Below are positions 32,568 through 40,615 of a DNA stretch of 64,000 nt, one piece after another. Under the pieces are notes generated by a model that was given only the letters and a program-made list of their open reading frames with translations, was not told where the DNA came from and did not search any database. The translations under genes and the position numbers were made by a program. The first letter of the stretch is position 1, and every line of letters begins with the position of its first letter. Source of the DNA: Acuticoccus sp039034015 (lineage in GTDB: Bacteria > Pseudomonadota > Alphaproteobacteria > Rhizobiales > Amorphaceae); contig JBCCBM010000007.1 in NCBI GenBank assembly GCA_039034015.1, forward strand, positions 1-64,000, written 5' to 3'.

Positions 32568-33440
32568 TCACCCGCCGGCCAGGAACGGGAGAAGATGCGA
32601 CAGCGTCTCCTCGGGGGCCTCCTCGGCGACGAAATGCCCGCTGTCGAGCCCAGCGCCCGTGACGTTCCGCGCCCAATCCTGCCACACATCAAGCGGCGAT
32701 CCGCCGCCGCCGGCCGAAAAGTGCGCGCCCCACAGAACCAAGGTCGGCGCAAGGATGGGCGCCGTGGTCGCATCATCGTCGGCCCGGTCGAGGGTCGCGC
32801 CGGCGCGGTAGTCATCACAGCTTGCCGCGATGGTGGCGGGGTTTGAGAAGGCGCGGCGATAGTCGTCCATCGCGTCCGGGGCAAAGGCTTTGAGCGATTT
32901 GGCCTTTGTCCACGCCGCCATGGTGGTTTCCAGGAAGAAGATGGGGTCAGCGCCAATCAGCCGCTCGGGCAGGGGCGCCGGTTGGGCGAGAAAGAGCCAG
33001 TGATAATACGCAAGGCCCCGTGCCACGGTGAACGCGGACCACAGCGCGCCGGTGGGCACAATGTCGAGGACGGCGAGCTTGCGCACCGCAGCCGGGTGAT
33101 CAAGCGCCAGGCGATAGGCAACGCGCCCACCCCTGTCATGCCCCACCACGTGAAAGGCGCTGTGGCCAAGCTCTGCCATCAGGGCGACCATGTCGGCCGC
33201 CATTCGCCGTTTGGTGAACCGGGCCGGCCCACCGGACGCCAGCGAGCGCCCGTAGCCCGGCAAATCGGGGATGATGAGGGTGTGTTGGGCGGCAAGGGCG
33301 GGCGCCACCTTGTGCCACATCACCCCCGTCTGCGGGTACCCATGAAGGAGAAGCACCGGGGGGCCGGACCCCATCGTGCGCACGAAAATCTCAGTGTCAT
33401 CCACGCGAACGGTGCGCGCGGCGCCGGGAAGAAGCGTCAT
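32568..33440 (-). CDS. Alpha/beta hydrolase, fluoroacetate dehalogenase-like
   Basis: A 290-residue alpha/beta hydrolase with an aspartate nucleophile, as in haloacid and epoxide hydrolases. GHDRGGR gives Asp102, Arg103 and Arg106; Asp126 (VLDIVPT) and His269 (DSGHFVAEE) complete the triad. His147-Trp148 (AYYHWLF) and Tyr211 (CDDYRA) match the positions that cradle the fluoride ion in fluoroacetate dehalogenase. The pattern supports hydrolysis of a 2-haloacid or a related substrate, but annotation by pattern is not proof. The ATG at 33440 overlaps the stop of the upstream phosphatidyltransferase gene by 4 bp. Confidence 0.85.
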   Translation of the reverse strand: MTLLPGAARTVRVDDTEIFVRTMGSGPPVLLLHGYPQTGVMWHKVAPALAAQHTLIIPDLPGYGRSLASGGPARFTKRRMAADMVALMAELGHSAFHVVGHDRGGRVAYRLALDHPAAVRKLAVLDIVPTGALWSAFTVARGLAYYHWLFLAQPAPLPERLIGADPIFFLETTMAAWTKAKSLKAFAPDAMDDYRRAFSNPATIAASCDDYRAGATLDRADDDATTAPILAPTLVLWGAHFSAGGGGSPLDVWQDWARNVTGAGLDSGHFVAEEAPEETLSHLLPFLAGG

Positions 33441-34060
33441 GGCGGGGCCCTTAGGGTCTGTTTGACCATGATAATCCGCGCGCTCGCCGAGACGAAGCAG
33501 AGCGCGGCAAAGCCATAGGCGAGCCACCAAAACGCGCTCGGAAAGAGGCACATGGCGCAAAAAACGGCAATTGTCTCAAATCCTTCCGCGACACCGGCAA
33601 AGTAGTAGATGCTTTTCTTGCCCTGCGCCTCGGTGCTGAGCCCGCGCTCGGCCGCGACGGCGCTGAAGGCCAAAAACGTCGCGCCGTTCATGTAAAAACT
33701 CGCCAAAAGCACCGCCGCCGGCAACGCGTTGGCCGGATCGTGGAGCGCAAACGCCAGCGGGATCGCGCCGTAGAAGATGAAGTCAAACACAATGTCGAGA
33801 TAGCCGCCGACGGGGCTTGCGCCGTGATGGCGCGCAAGGGGCCCGTCGAGCCCGTCGGCGCATCGGTTGAGGAGGATGAGCGCCAGCGCCAGCCAAAACC
33901 CCCCGGCCACGATGGCAAGCGCTGCCAAAATCCCGGCCACAAGGCCCAAAACCGTCATCTGGTCGGCGGAGATCGGCAGTTTTGCTGCAACGGTGTTGAG
34001 CGGCGGGTCGATCAAAGGTCGCAAATAACTGTCAAACACGGTCTTGTTCTTGCTTCCCAT
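33437..34060 (-). CDS. CDP-alcohol phosphatidyltransferase family protein
   Basis: A 207-residue membrane enzyme with about six hydrophobic helices and the full CDP-alcohol phosphotransferase signature D-x2-D-G-x2-A-R-x8-G-x3-D-x3-D (DGLDGPLARHHG... then GYLDIVFD). It would transfer a phosphatidyl or phospho-alcohol group from a CDP-activated donor. It is most like the uncharacterised small members rather than PgsA or PssA, so the acceptor is unknown. The start is the ATG at 34060; the frame upstream overlaps the divergent apaG start. It is translationally coupled to the alpha/beta hydrolase. Confidence 0.88.
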   Translation of the reverse strand: MGSKNKTVFDSYLRPLIDPPLNTVAAKLPISADQMTVLGLVAGILAALAIVAGGFWLALALILLNRCADGLDGPLARHHGASPVGGYLDIVFDFIFYGAIPLAFALHDPANALPAAVLLASFYMNGATFLAFSAVAAERGLSTEAQGKKSIYYFAGVAEGFETIAVFCAMCLFPSAFWWLAYGFAALCFVSASARIIMVKQTLRAPP

Positions 34061-34097
34061 CCGCGTGGCATATGGAGCACCGGGGGGCGCGCGCACA

Positions 34098-34490
34098 ATG
34101 TACAAAGCCGTGACGGAGGGGGTGGAGGTGACGGTTGCGCCTTCCTTCCTGCCGGAACACTCCGCCCCGGAAAAGCGCCGCTTTGTGTGGGCCTATGAGG
34201 TCAATATCCGCAACCTGCGGGAGGACACGGTGCGCCTGCGCACGCGCCACTGGACCATCACCGACGCCAACGGCCACGTGGAGGAGGTCCATGGCCCAGG
34301 CGTCGTGGGCGAGCAGCCGACGCTTCTGCCCGGCGGCACGTTCCGCTACACGTCCGGCTGCCCGCTGCAGACCCCGTCCGGCATCATGGTGGGCACTTAT
34401 GAGATGGAGCGCACCGATGGGGCCCGCTTTTGGGTGACCGTGCCCGCCTTTTCGCTCGATCTGCCCGACGCGCCGCGCGTTGTGAATTGA
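34098..34490 (+). CDS. apaG: Co2+/Mg2+ efflux-associated protein ApaG
   Basis: A 130-residue ApaG, a small fibronectin-type beta-sandwich protein of uncertain role. Its length fits the family, and characteristic stretches are VWAYEVNIRNLREDTVRLRTRHW, shown here only as the RLRTRHWTITDANG core, and GPGVVGEQPTLLPGGTFRYTS. I use the ATG at 34098, which matches the MYKAVTEG family start; an ATG at 34044 would overlap the divergent phosphatidyltransferase gene. It converges on the flavin monooxygenase gene. Confidence 0.92.
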   Translation: MYKAVTEGVEVTVAPSFLPEHSAPEKRRFVWAYEVNIRNLREDTVRLRTRHWTITDANGHVEEVHGPGVVGEQPTLLPGGTFRYTSGCPLQTPSGIMVGTYEMERTDGARFWVTVPAFSLDLPDAPRVVN

Positions 34491-34503
34491 CGCGCCCGCC
34501 GCC

Positions 34504-36042
34504 TCACAAAAGCGGCTGGATGAGGTTTGGCGCCGCATCATAAAGCGCGCCGGCGGTGTGAGCGGTTGCCATCACGTGCTGGTCGGGGCGCACGAGGATT
34601 GCAACGTCGCGGCCATAGCGCTCCGCCACAAACCCGTCAGCATCCAAGAAATCCCCCGGCCCCGCCGGCTCCCCGGGGAGCGCCACGTGCACATGGTGGC
34701 CGCGCACCCCCGCGCGCGCCGCCGCGCCGACGGTGAGCGTGGAAAACCGGTCGCCCAGATGCGCCAGGAGATGGTCACCGCCGAGCGCAGCGTCGGGGCA
34801 CGGCCGGCCGACCGGGATCGCGCCCGGGACGCCCGCGCCAGACAGCGATGAGCCGGCAAGGTCCGCCGGGGTGGAGAGCCGGCCTGAATTCACCAGCCGC
34901 TTTGCAAACGGTGTGTCCTGCGAGAGTGCAAGCACTGCCTCGCGAAAGAGGCTTTCCGTTGGCGTTTTGGGTGTCATGAACCGGGTGGCGCGGGCGGAGT
35001 TCTTGATGTTCTCGTCGGCGGCGTGGATGCGCTCCTCGTCGTAGGTGCCCAGCAGCGCGCGGGGGGCGCCGCGGACGATGGCGGCAAGCTTCCACGCCAG
35101 ATTGTCGGCATCCTGGATGCCGCCATTGCCGCCCCGCGCGCCAAAGGGCGAGACGACGTGCGCACTGTCGCCCGCAAAGATGACGTTGCCGTGGACGAAC
35201 CGCTCCAACCGCGCACACGTGAACGCGTAGACCGAGACCCATTCCAGCGAAAACGGCCGATCGCCGAGCATGGCCTCAAGCCGCGGGCGCACCACATCCG
35301 GCTGGCGCTCGTGGGCGGGGTCGGCATCGGGCCCGAGTTGGAAGTCGATGCGATAGATATCGTCAGGCTGCTTGTGAAAGAGGGCCGACTGCCCCGCGTG
35401 AAACGGCGGGTGAAACCAAAACCACCGCTCCGGCGCCGGCGTTTCAAACGGGCTTTGCGCCATCTTCACGTCGGCGATCAAAAACCGCTCCTCAAAGCGC
35501 TCGCCCGCCATGGTGAGCCCCATCCGCGCCCGGGTGGGGGAGCGCGCCCCATCACACGCCACACAAAACTGGGCGCGAAATGTTTTGTCGCCCGCCGGCG
35601 TCTCAACATGGAGCGTGACGCCATCGCCGGTGTCCTCATGGCGGGTGAGGGCGTGGCGAAAGGCGAGCGTCAGCCCATCCAACGTGGCGGCCCGGCGGAT
35701 GAGCTCGGCCTCCACATGATACTGCTGAAGGTTGATGAAGGCGGGGTTTTTATGCCCCGCCTCGGGCAAGAGGTCGAACCGGTCGATGGCGTGGGCGCCG
35801 CGAAAGAGCCGCCCGATTTTCCATGTGACGCCCTTCTCGACCATGGCGTCGCCAACGCCGAGCCGATCAAAAATATCAAGCGTGCGCTTGGCCCAGCAAA
35901 TGGCCCGCGACCCGACGGCCACCGCATCATTGTCATCGATGAGGAGGGTGCCCACCCCCTGCCGGGCGAGATCGACGGCAAGTGCCAGCCCCACCGGCCC
36001 CGCGCCCACCACCGCCACGTCAAACTCTGTCTGGTTTGCCAT
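34504..36042 (-). CDS. FAD-dependent aromatic monooxygenase-like oxidoreductase
   Basis: A 512-residue flavoprotein of the PheA/TfdB/MhpA group (FAD_binding_3). The dinucleotide fold VVGAGPVGLALAVDLARQG opens the protein, and GDSAHVVSPFGARGGNGGIQ is the second FAD contact; a thioredoxin-like C-terminal domain follows (about 400-512) as in 3-(3-hydroxyphenyl)propionate hydroxylase. It would use NAD(P)H and O2 to hydroxylate an aromatic or polyketide-like substrate. The substrate is unknown and no ring-cleavage genes lie nearby. I start it at the ATG at 36042; the longer open frame upstream is antisense to tRNA-fMet and is spurious. Confidence 0.87.
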   Translation of the reverse strand: MANQTEFDVAVVGAGPVGLALAVDLARQGVGTLLIDDNDAVAVGSRAICWAKRTLDIFDRLGVGDAMVEKGVTWKIGRLFRGAHAIDRFDLLPEAGHKNPAFINLQQYHVEAELIRRAATLDGLTLAFRHALTRHEDTGDGVTLHVETPAGDKTFRAQFCVACDGARSPTRARMGLTMAGERFEERFLIADVKMAQSPFETPAPERWFWFHPPFHAGQSALFHKQPDDIYRIDFQLGPDADPAHERQPDVVRPRLEAMLGDRPFSLEWVSVYAFTCARLERFVHGNVIFAGDSAHVVSPFGARGGNGGIQDADNLAWKLAAIVRGAPRALLGTYDEERIHAADENIKNSARATRFMTPKTPTESLFREAVLALSQDTPFAKRLVNSGRLSTPADLAGSSLSGAGVPGAIPVGRPCPDAALGGDHLLAHLGDRFSTLTVGAAARAGVRGHHVHVALPGEPAGPGDFLDADGFVAERYGRDVAILVRPDQHVMATAHTAGALYDAAPNLIQPLL

Positions 36043-36157
36043 CGCCTGAGTGTGGCCTGCATTTGGCCCCGAACCAAGGGGATCGCGCAATGTGACGTTT
36101 CTGTCACAAACGGGGCCTTCCAAAACCGCGATCCCGTTGCTATGTCCCCTCTCGTGA

Positions 36158-36234
<77 letters not shown>

Positions 36235-36304
36235 TCTTAACTTCCTGCAGTTCCTCAAACTCGAGAGAGGGCTTCCGACCGGCGGAAACTCTGGGCTCTC
36301 GTTG

Positions 36305-36525
36305 CTACACCACGTCGCCAGAGACTGGGGGCACGTCTCTTCCTGTGGCCGTGGACAAAATCCCGGCCAAATCGCCAACCAGATCGATGACCAATCGGTC
36401 CCCGTCCTCACTTGGCGACAAAACAATTTTCTCAATGAGCTTTCGGATCAGGCCGGCGGCGTCTGTCCGATGCTCCTCGGTGTTCAGTGACTCAATGAGA
36501 CGCTGGCACGCTTCGACCCGCCGTC
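36305..36525 (-). pseudogene. C-terminal fragment of a large serine recombinase
   Basis: About 73 residues resemble the extreme C-terminus of phage- or transposon-type large serine recombinases: a helical stretch (RRRVEACQRLIESLN), then AAGLIRKLIEKIVLSP, then DLVGDLAGIL. The stop codon at 36305 is kept, but everything N-terminal, including the catalytic domain, is missing: the frame runs into antisense IS3 sequence at about 36525. So the gene was truncated by insertion or deletion at that point. The assignment rests on family pattern memory. Confidence 0.6.
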
Positions 36526-36529
36526 GATC

Positions 36530-36856
36530 ATGAATAGCGATCAAGGAAGCCAGTTCACGTCCTGGGCTTGGATGAACCGTCTCCAACGGGCTGGGGTGAA
36601 AATCTCGATGGACGGAAAGGGACGCTTCCTCGACAACATCTTCGTTGAACGCCTATGGCGAACGGTGAAGTCCGAGTGCGTCTATCTCCACGCATGGTCC
36701 GGTGGTCGCGAGGCCCGCGCCGGTATCGGGAGGTGGATCACGTTCTACAACCAGCGGCGTCGGCATGCCGCCCTGCGTGGACGGACACCGCACGCTGCGT
36801 TCCATGCAACCATCAACCCAGAGCATTCCCACGAGCAGATCCCGACAGTCGCTTAA
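36530..36856 (+). pseudogene. IS3-family transposase (OrfB) C-terminal fragment
   Basis: A 108-residue open frame that matches only the C-terminal part of an IS3-family DDE transposase. It includes the second Asp motif (SDQGSQFTS), SMDGKGRFLDNIFVERLWR with the catalytic Glu region, and FYNQRRRHAALRGRTPHAAF. The first Asp, the helix-turn-helix region and OrfA are absent, so it cannot be active. The ATG at 36530 is accidental; the true gene began further upstream before truncation. It abuts the recombinase fragment on the opposite strand. Confidence 0.85.
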
Positions 36857-36869
36857 AACGGTGCGCGAA

Positions 36870-36895
36870 CCGTCCAACCGATGGGGAGCACCTCA
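36870..36895 (+). repeat. Probable right terminal repeat of the IS3 remnant
   Basis: Fourteen bases after the transposase stop, a segment ending in GGGGAGCACCTCA looks like the right end of IS3/IS51-group elements, whose ends read TGA-GTGCTCCCC on the other strand and finish in CA. No matching left end is present in the window, as expected for a truncated element. Confidence 0.45.
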
Positions 36896-37066
36896 GTTTG
36901 GAACGCCCCCCTCCGCCAGCACGCGGGCTCCCCCACAAACGGTCCCGCCAAGGGTCATGCGCGCGAGCGTCTCAGCGCCACCTCCAAAATGCAAACCGCT
37001 TGCACCGCCGTGCGGGAGTCTGTGGTACGCCTTCGGGGAGCGAGATGAGCGAAGGCGGCCCGCACG

Positions 37067-38089
37067 ATGGATAATCCCCTCTTTCGGCGTGTGCTTCTGG
37101 GTGTCCTGGCCGCCCGGGCCATCTATGAGACCGCCCAGCAAACCGCGACGCCACAACAAACCGACACCACACCCAAACCGCCGCGGGACAGGCGCGCGTT
37201 CGTGGATGATTTGCCGCCCATCGCAACACAGCGGCTCTTCGGGGTGTCGGTCTCAGAACTTGACCTCACACGCACCGTGGAGCGGATCATCCACTGGGCG
37301 GGGCGGCGGCCCGCGCGCGTCGTCGTCACCACCAATCTTGACCATGTGATGAAGCTGCGCACCAACGCTGCCTTCCAAAAGGCCTATGACGAGGCCGACC
37401 TTGTCACGCCCGATGGGATGCCCTTTGTCTGGCTCTCCAAACGGGAAGAGACGCCCCTCAAAGGGCGCGTGACCGGGTCCGATCTGATCACGCCGCTCAT
37501 GACGCGGGCGGCCGAAAGCGGGCGCTCGGTGTTCTTCTTCGGGTCAACGCTCTCGCGCCTTCACACCGTTGCCCGGCAGCTGAAGACCGCCCACCCCACC
37601 CTTGATATCAAAGGCGTCTACGCGCCGCCCTTCGGCTTTGAGCGGGACAGTCAGCTCCACGCCGAGTTGGTGCGGATGCTGCGCACGGTGCGGCCCGACA
37701 TTATCCTCGTTGCCCTCGGCGCCCCCAAACAAGAACTCTGGTCCACCAAGATGGCTGACAGCGTGCGCCACGGCGTGTTTGTCAACATTGGCGGCGGGCT
37801 CGACTTTTTGTCCGGCGAGGTGAAGCGGGCGCCGGCCGCCTTCCAATCCGCGGGGCTCGAGTGGTTGTGGCGGGCGCTCACCGAGCCGCTGCGCCTGGGG
37901 CCGCGGTACACCAAAATTCTGATCGCGCTGCCCAGCCTCCTCAAAATGCACAAGCGCGATCGGGCGCGGTACCAGGCGCTGTTGCGACGAAAGGCCATCG
38001 CGGTGGAGAGCGAGCGGCACTATCGCGACACGCGCACCGCAACGCGCGAGGCCGAGCGGGACCGGGCCTTCCGCGCCACGCTTGACTGA
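37067..38089 (+). CDS. WecG/TagA/CpsF family glycosyltransferase
   Basis: A 340-residue GT26 enzyme that would add a sugar such as N-acetylmannosaminuronate or a related residue to a lipid-linked precursor of a surface polysaccharide. Recognisable stretches are TTNLDHVMKLRTN, DEADLVTPDGMPFVWLS, VFFFGST and LGAPKQELW, and GGGLDFLSG near the end of the core (about 55-260). An N-terminal part with a possible hydrophobic helix and a TAQQTATPQQTD-type linker, and a basic C-terminal tail, extend beyond the core. No other polysaccharide genes flank it. It starts 171 bp after the IS3 end. Confidence 0.88.
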   Translation: MDNPLFRRVLLGVLAARAIYETAQQTATPQQTDTTPKPPRDRRAFVDDLPPIATQRLFGVSVSELDLTRTVERIIHWAGRRPARVVVTTNLDHVMKLRTNAAFQKAYDEADLVTPDGMPFVWLSKREETPLKGRVTGSDLITPLMTRAAESGRSVFFFGSTLSRLHTVARQLKTAHPTLDIKGVYAPPFGFERDSQLHAELVRMLRTVRPDIILVALGAPKQELWSTKMADSVRHGVFVNIGGGLDFLSGEVKRAPAAFQSAGLEWLWRALTEPLRLGPRYTKILIALPSLLKMHKRDRARYQALLRRKAIAVESERHYRDTRTATREAERDRAFRATLD

Positions 38090-38176
38090 TTGCCCCACCC
38101 GTTCGGTGCGAACTTCTCCGAAGCCACGTGCGGCGCGCACCGCCACTTTGCCCCCTCACGCAACGGGAGGCGCGCC

Positions 38177-39301
38177 ATGACCCTTGACCCTGACACCGCG
38201 TGGGAGGCCATCCTCTCCCGCGACGCCGCGTTCGACGGTGTGTTCCTTTACGCGGTCAAAACCACGGGCATCTTTTGCCGCCCCAGCTGCCCGGCGCGCA
38301 AACCGCTGCGGCGCAATGTGCGCTTCTTCCAGCTGAACGCGGAAGCGGAGGCGGCGGGTTATCGCGCCTGTAAGCGCTGCAAGCCGAAGGCAATCTCCAC
38401 ACAGCAGCGCCAGGCGCTGGCAGTGGAGGCGGCCTGCCGCACGCTGGAGGCCGCCCCCGCATCCCTTTCCACGCTAGCGGGCGCGGCGGGCCTTCACGCC
38501 AACCACTTTCACAGGGTGTTTGCCGCCCACACCGGCGTGTCGCCCAAGGCTTATGGCGACGCGGTGGCGCTGAAGCGGGTTGCCAAAACCCTGGGCGAGG
38601 CCGAAACCGTCACGGACGCCGCCTTTGCCGCAGGCTTTGAGACGCTCGCCCAGTTTTATGACCGTGTTGCCGGGCGCTTTGGCCTTCGCCCCAACGCGAT
38701 GGTGCGCGGCGGCCATGGCGAGGTGATCATCACGCGCCAGACCACAACGCCCCTGGGGGTGCTAACGGTCGCCTTCTCCCGCAACGGCATTGCGGCCATC
38801 GTCCTCAGTGACGCGGCCGCCGAGGGCCTTGGGGATGTGACGGCCCGCTTCCGCCATGCGCTCGTGGTGGACGGGGGCGCGGATTTTTCCGCCTTTTTGG
38901 ACCATGTGGTGGCGGCCGTCGCCGAACCCGCGCAGGCCGAGGCGCTGCCCCTTGATGTGCGCGGCACGGCGTTTGAGGCGCGGGTCTGGCGGGCGCTCCG
39001 TGACATTCCGGTCGGCACAACGGCAAGCTACGGCGAAATTGCGGCTGCCATCGGTGCGCCCAAGGCGCACCGGGCCGTGGCGCGGGCCTGTGCGGCCAAC
39101 GCCCACGCGGTCGCGATCCCCTGCCACAGGGTCGTGCGCGCCGATGGCAGCCTCTCAGGCTACCGCTGGGGCGTGCCGCGCAAGGCCGCCCTGTTGGCAA
39201 CCGAGGCTGTGCCGGCAATGAAAAGTGAGGCTGCGCCGGCAATGAAAAGTGAGGCTGCGCCCGCGATGAAAAGTGAGGCTGGGGCCGGTGATGACCGGTG
39301 A
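38177..39301 (+). CDS. ada: Bifunctional DNA-repair methyltransferase / transcriptional regulator Ada
   Basis: A 374-residue Ada. The N-terminal zinc domain holds Cys34, Cys38, Cys65 and Cys68; Cys34 corresponds to the acceptor that takes methyl from phosphotriesters. An AraC-type helix-turn-helix region follows (about 80-175). The C-terminal O6-alkylguanine-DNA alkyltransferase has IPCHRVV with acceptor Cys316. So it should sense and repair alkylation and activate its own regulon. The last 30 residues are three copies of an AxPAMKSE unit and a fading fourth, beyond the normal end of the family. GGGAGG precedes the ATG at 38177. The 2-oxoglutarate oxygenase follows after 36 bp. Confidence 0.93.
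   Translation: MTLDPDTAWEAILSRDAAFDGVFLYAVKTTGIFCRPSCPARKPLRRNVRFFQLNAEAEAAGYRACKRCKPKAISTQQRQALAVEAACRTLEAAPASLSTLAGAAGLHANHFHRVFAAHTGVSPKAYGDAVALKRVAKTLGEAETVTDAAFAAGFETLAQFYDRVAGRFGLRPNAMVRGGHGEVIITRQTTTPLGVLTVAFSRNGIAAIVLSDAAAEGLGDVTARFRHALVVDGGADFSAFLDHVVAAVAEPAQAEALPLDVRGTAFEARVWRALRDIPVGTTASYGEIAAAIGAPKAHRAVARACAANAHAVAIPCHRVVRADGSLSGYRWGVPRKAALLATEAVPAMKSEAAPAMKSEAAPAMKSEAGAGDDR
39203..39298 (+). repeat. Tandem 24-bp repeat at the 3' end of ada
   Basis: Three nearly identical 24-bp units (39203-39226, 39227-39250, 39251-39274) and a degenerate fourth (39275-39298). The first two differ at one base; the third differs from the second at two bases. Each unit adds eight residues in frame, so gain or loss of units would lengthen or shorten the Ada tail without a frameshift. 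Confidence 0.92.
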
Positions 39302-39337
39302 CGCCGGCGGCGAGGACCGCCGGGAGCGCCGGCCGCG

Positions 39338-40021
39338 ATGAGCGCGGCGATCGATTGGGCCGCGGTCGCAAAGAGCCTTGATGAGACGGGCGCCGCCTCC
39401 CTCGGCGCGCTCCTCTCCCCCGACGCTTGCAACGCGATCGCCGCGCTTTACGGCACGGCGGCCTTTCGCAGCACCGTCGTCATGGCGCGGCACGGGTTTG
39501 GCCGCGGGGAGTACAAATATTTCGCCGACCCGGTGCCGTCGCCGGTGTCTGCCCTTCGCGAGGCGCTTTATCCGCCGGCCGCCACCATCGCCAACCGGTG
39601 GGCCGAGCGGCTTGGCGGCGCATCGTTCCCGCCGCGCCTTGCCGACTTTCACGAACGCTGCGCGGCGGCGGGGCAAGACAAGCCAACCCCGCTCCTCCTG
39701 CGCTACGGCGCCGGCGACCACAATTGCCTCCACCAAGATATTTATGGCGCCGTCGCGTTCCCGTTGCAGGTGGTGGTGTTGCTGAGCGACCCGGCCGCCT
39801 TCTCCGGCGGCACCTTCGTCATGACCGAGCAGCGGCCGCGCATGCAGTCCCGCGCCGAGGCCTACGCATTGCAGCAAGGGGAGGGCTTGATCTTCGCCAC
39901 CGCTGAGCGGCCCAAAGCCGGCACGCGGGGGGACTATCGCGTCAAGATGCGCCACGGCGTGTCGACCGTGCGCAGCGGCACGCGGATTACGCTCGGCCTC
40001 ATCTTTCACAACGCGGCCTGA
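39338..40021 (+). CDS. 2-oxoglutarate/Fe(II) oxygenase, probably linked to alkylation repair
   Basis: A 227-residue 2-oxoglutarate-dependent Fe(II) oxygenase. The iron ligands are His132 and Asp134 (LHQDIYG) and the distal His206 (MRHGVSTV), with Arg216 placed to bind 2-oxoglutarate. The DNA/RNA demethylase AlkB belongs to this superfamily, but this protein is of a different branch, commonly annotated only as 2OG-Fe(II) oxygenase. Lying 36 bp after ada on the same strand suggests co-induction by alkylating agents and a repair role, which is inference from context. Confidence 0.82.
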   Translation: MSAAIDWAAVAKSLDETGAASLGALLSPDACNAIAALYGTAAFRSTVVMARHGFGRGEYKYFADPVPSPVSALREALYPPAATIANRWAERLGGASFPPRLADFHERCAAAGQDKPTPLLLRYGAGDHNCLHQDIYGAVAFPLQVVVLLSDPAAFSGGTFVMTEQRPRMQSRAEAYALQQGEGLIFATAERPKAGTRGDYRVKMRHGVSTVRSGTRITLGLIFHNAA

Positions 40022-40033
40022 GGCCGCCAAACC

Positions 40034-40068
40034 AAAACCCCGCCCGGCTTGTTATCGCCATGGCGGGG
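40034..40068 (-). terminator. Probable terminator after the MazF pseudogene
   Basis: A 7-bp GC stem (40038-40044 with 40062-40068) and a 17-base loop is followed by TTTTGGTTT on the minus strand. It would end transcripts coming from the toxin-like gene and the binding-protein gene upstream of it, and it lies just past the stop of the convergent oxygenase gene. Confidence 0.5.
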
Positions 40069-40148
40069 CTGCCCCCGAAGGGGTCTTGAGGCTCTACGGC
40101 CGAAACCGCGAGCGAACGATCGAGAGGTGGCGATGGCCCGCCCAAATG

Positions 40149-40564
40149 TCAACCCAGATGACCGATTGCTGACAAAACGCCAAGCCGGACCGCCGCGAAT
40201 TGCTCATGGTCGAGCGCGCGAAGGACATATCGGCGGCGCCCGGTTTCAGGGTCGCGCGCGCCACGCAACAGGTCGAGCCGCTCGAAGGAGACAGCGCGAT
40301 CATGTCGCACTTGGCCCACGAGGTCGCGGCGTTGAAACGCGGGGACAGCGGCGGGTCGAATGACAACGCCACCACGAAGGGGAGCGGGCGCTGCGGCGGT
40401 GTGGTCGACAGCGGCACAACGGTCGCAACCCGCCCGCGCTGTTTGATCGCGGGCGACACGACGATGACCGGCCGCTTTTTGGTCATCTCCGGCGGGCGAA
40501 AACCGCCCAACGAATAATCACAGACAAGGATCTGGCCGACCTTGGGCGCGAAACGGATGGGCAT
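40149..40564 (-). pseudogene. PemK/MazF-family toxin gene with a frameshift
   Basis: The first ~90 codons from 40564 encode a recognisable PemK/MazF toxin (VGQILVCDYSLGGFRPPEM, KKRPVIVVSP, VVPLSTTP, WAKCDMIA). At about 40288-40293 the family sequence stops in this frame but continues in the next one (SFERLDLLRG, RYVLRALDHEQFAAVR, LGVLSAIGHLG) to a stop at 40149. A single-base deletion would explain this. In the original frame the protein runs to 40094 with an unrelated tail. No antitoxin gene is present on either side. Inactive toxin or sequencing error are both possible. Confidence 0.82.
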
Positions 40565-40615
40565 CGGAAAAACCGCGTGGCCTGAAGCCTCAGCAACGGG
40601 CCACGCAATCGTGCA

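Noticed and set aside
36235..37066. An attachment-site duplicate of the tRNA-fMet 3' end
   Set aside because: No repeat of the last bases of the tRNA is visible before the WecG gene, so integration at this tRNA cannot be shown from the sequence.
39203..39298. A CRISPR-like array
   Set aside because: The units are contiguous 24-bp copies without spacers, lie in a coding frame and have no cas genes nearby.
40094..40148. The C-terminal tail of the MazF gene in its original frame
   Set aside because: The tail after the break does not resemble the family, whereas the neighbouring frame does, so I treat the original tail as a consequence of the frameshift.
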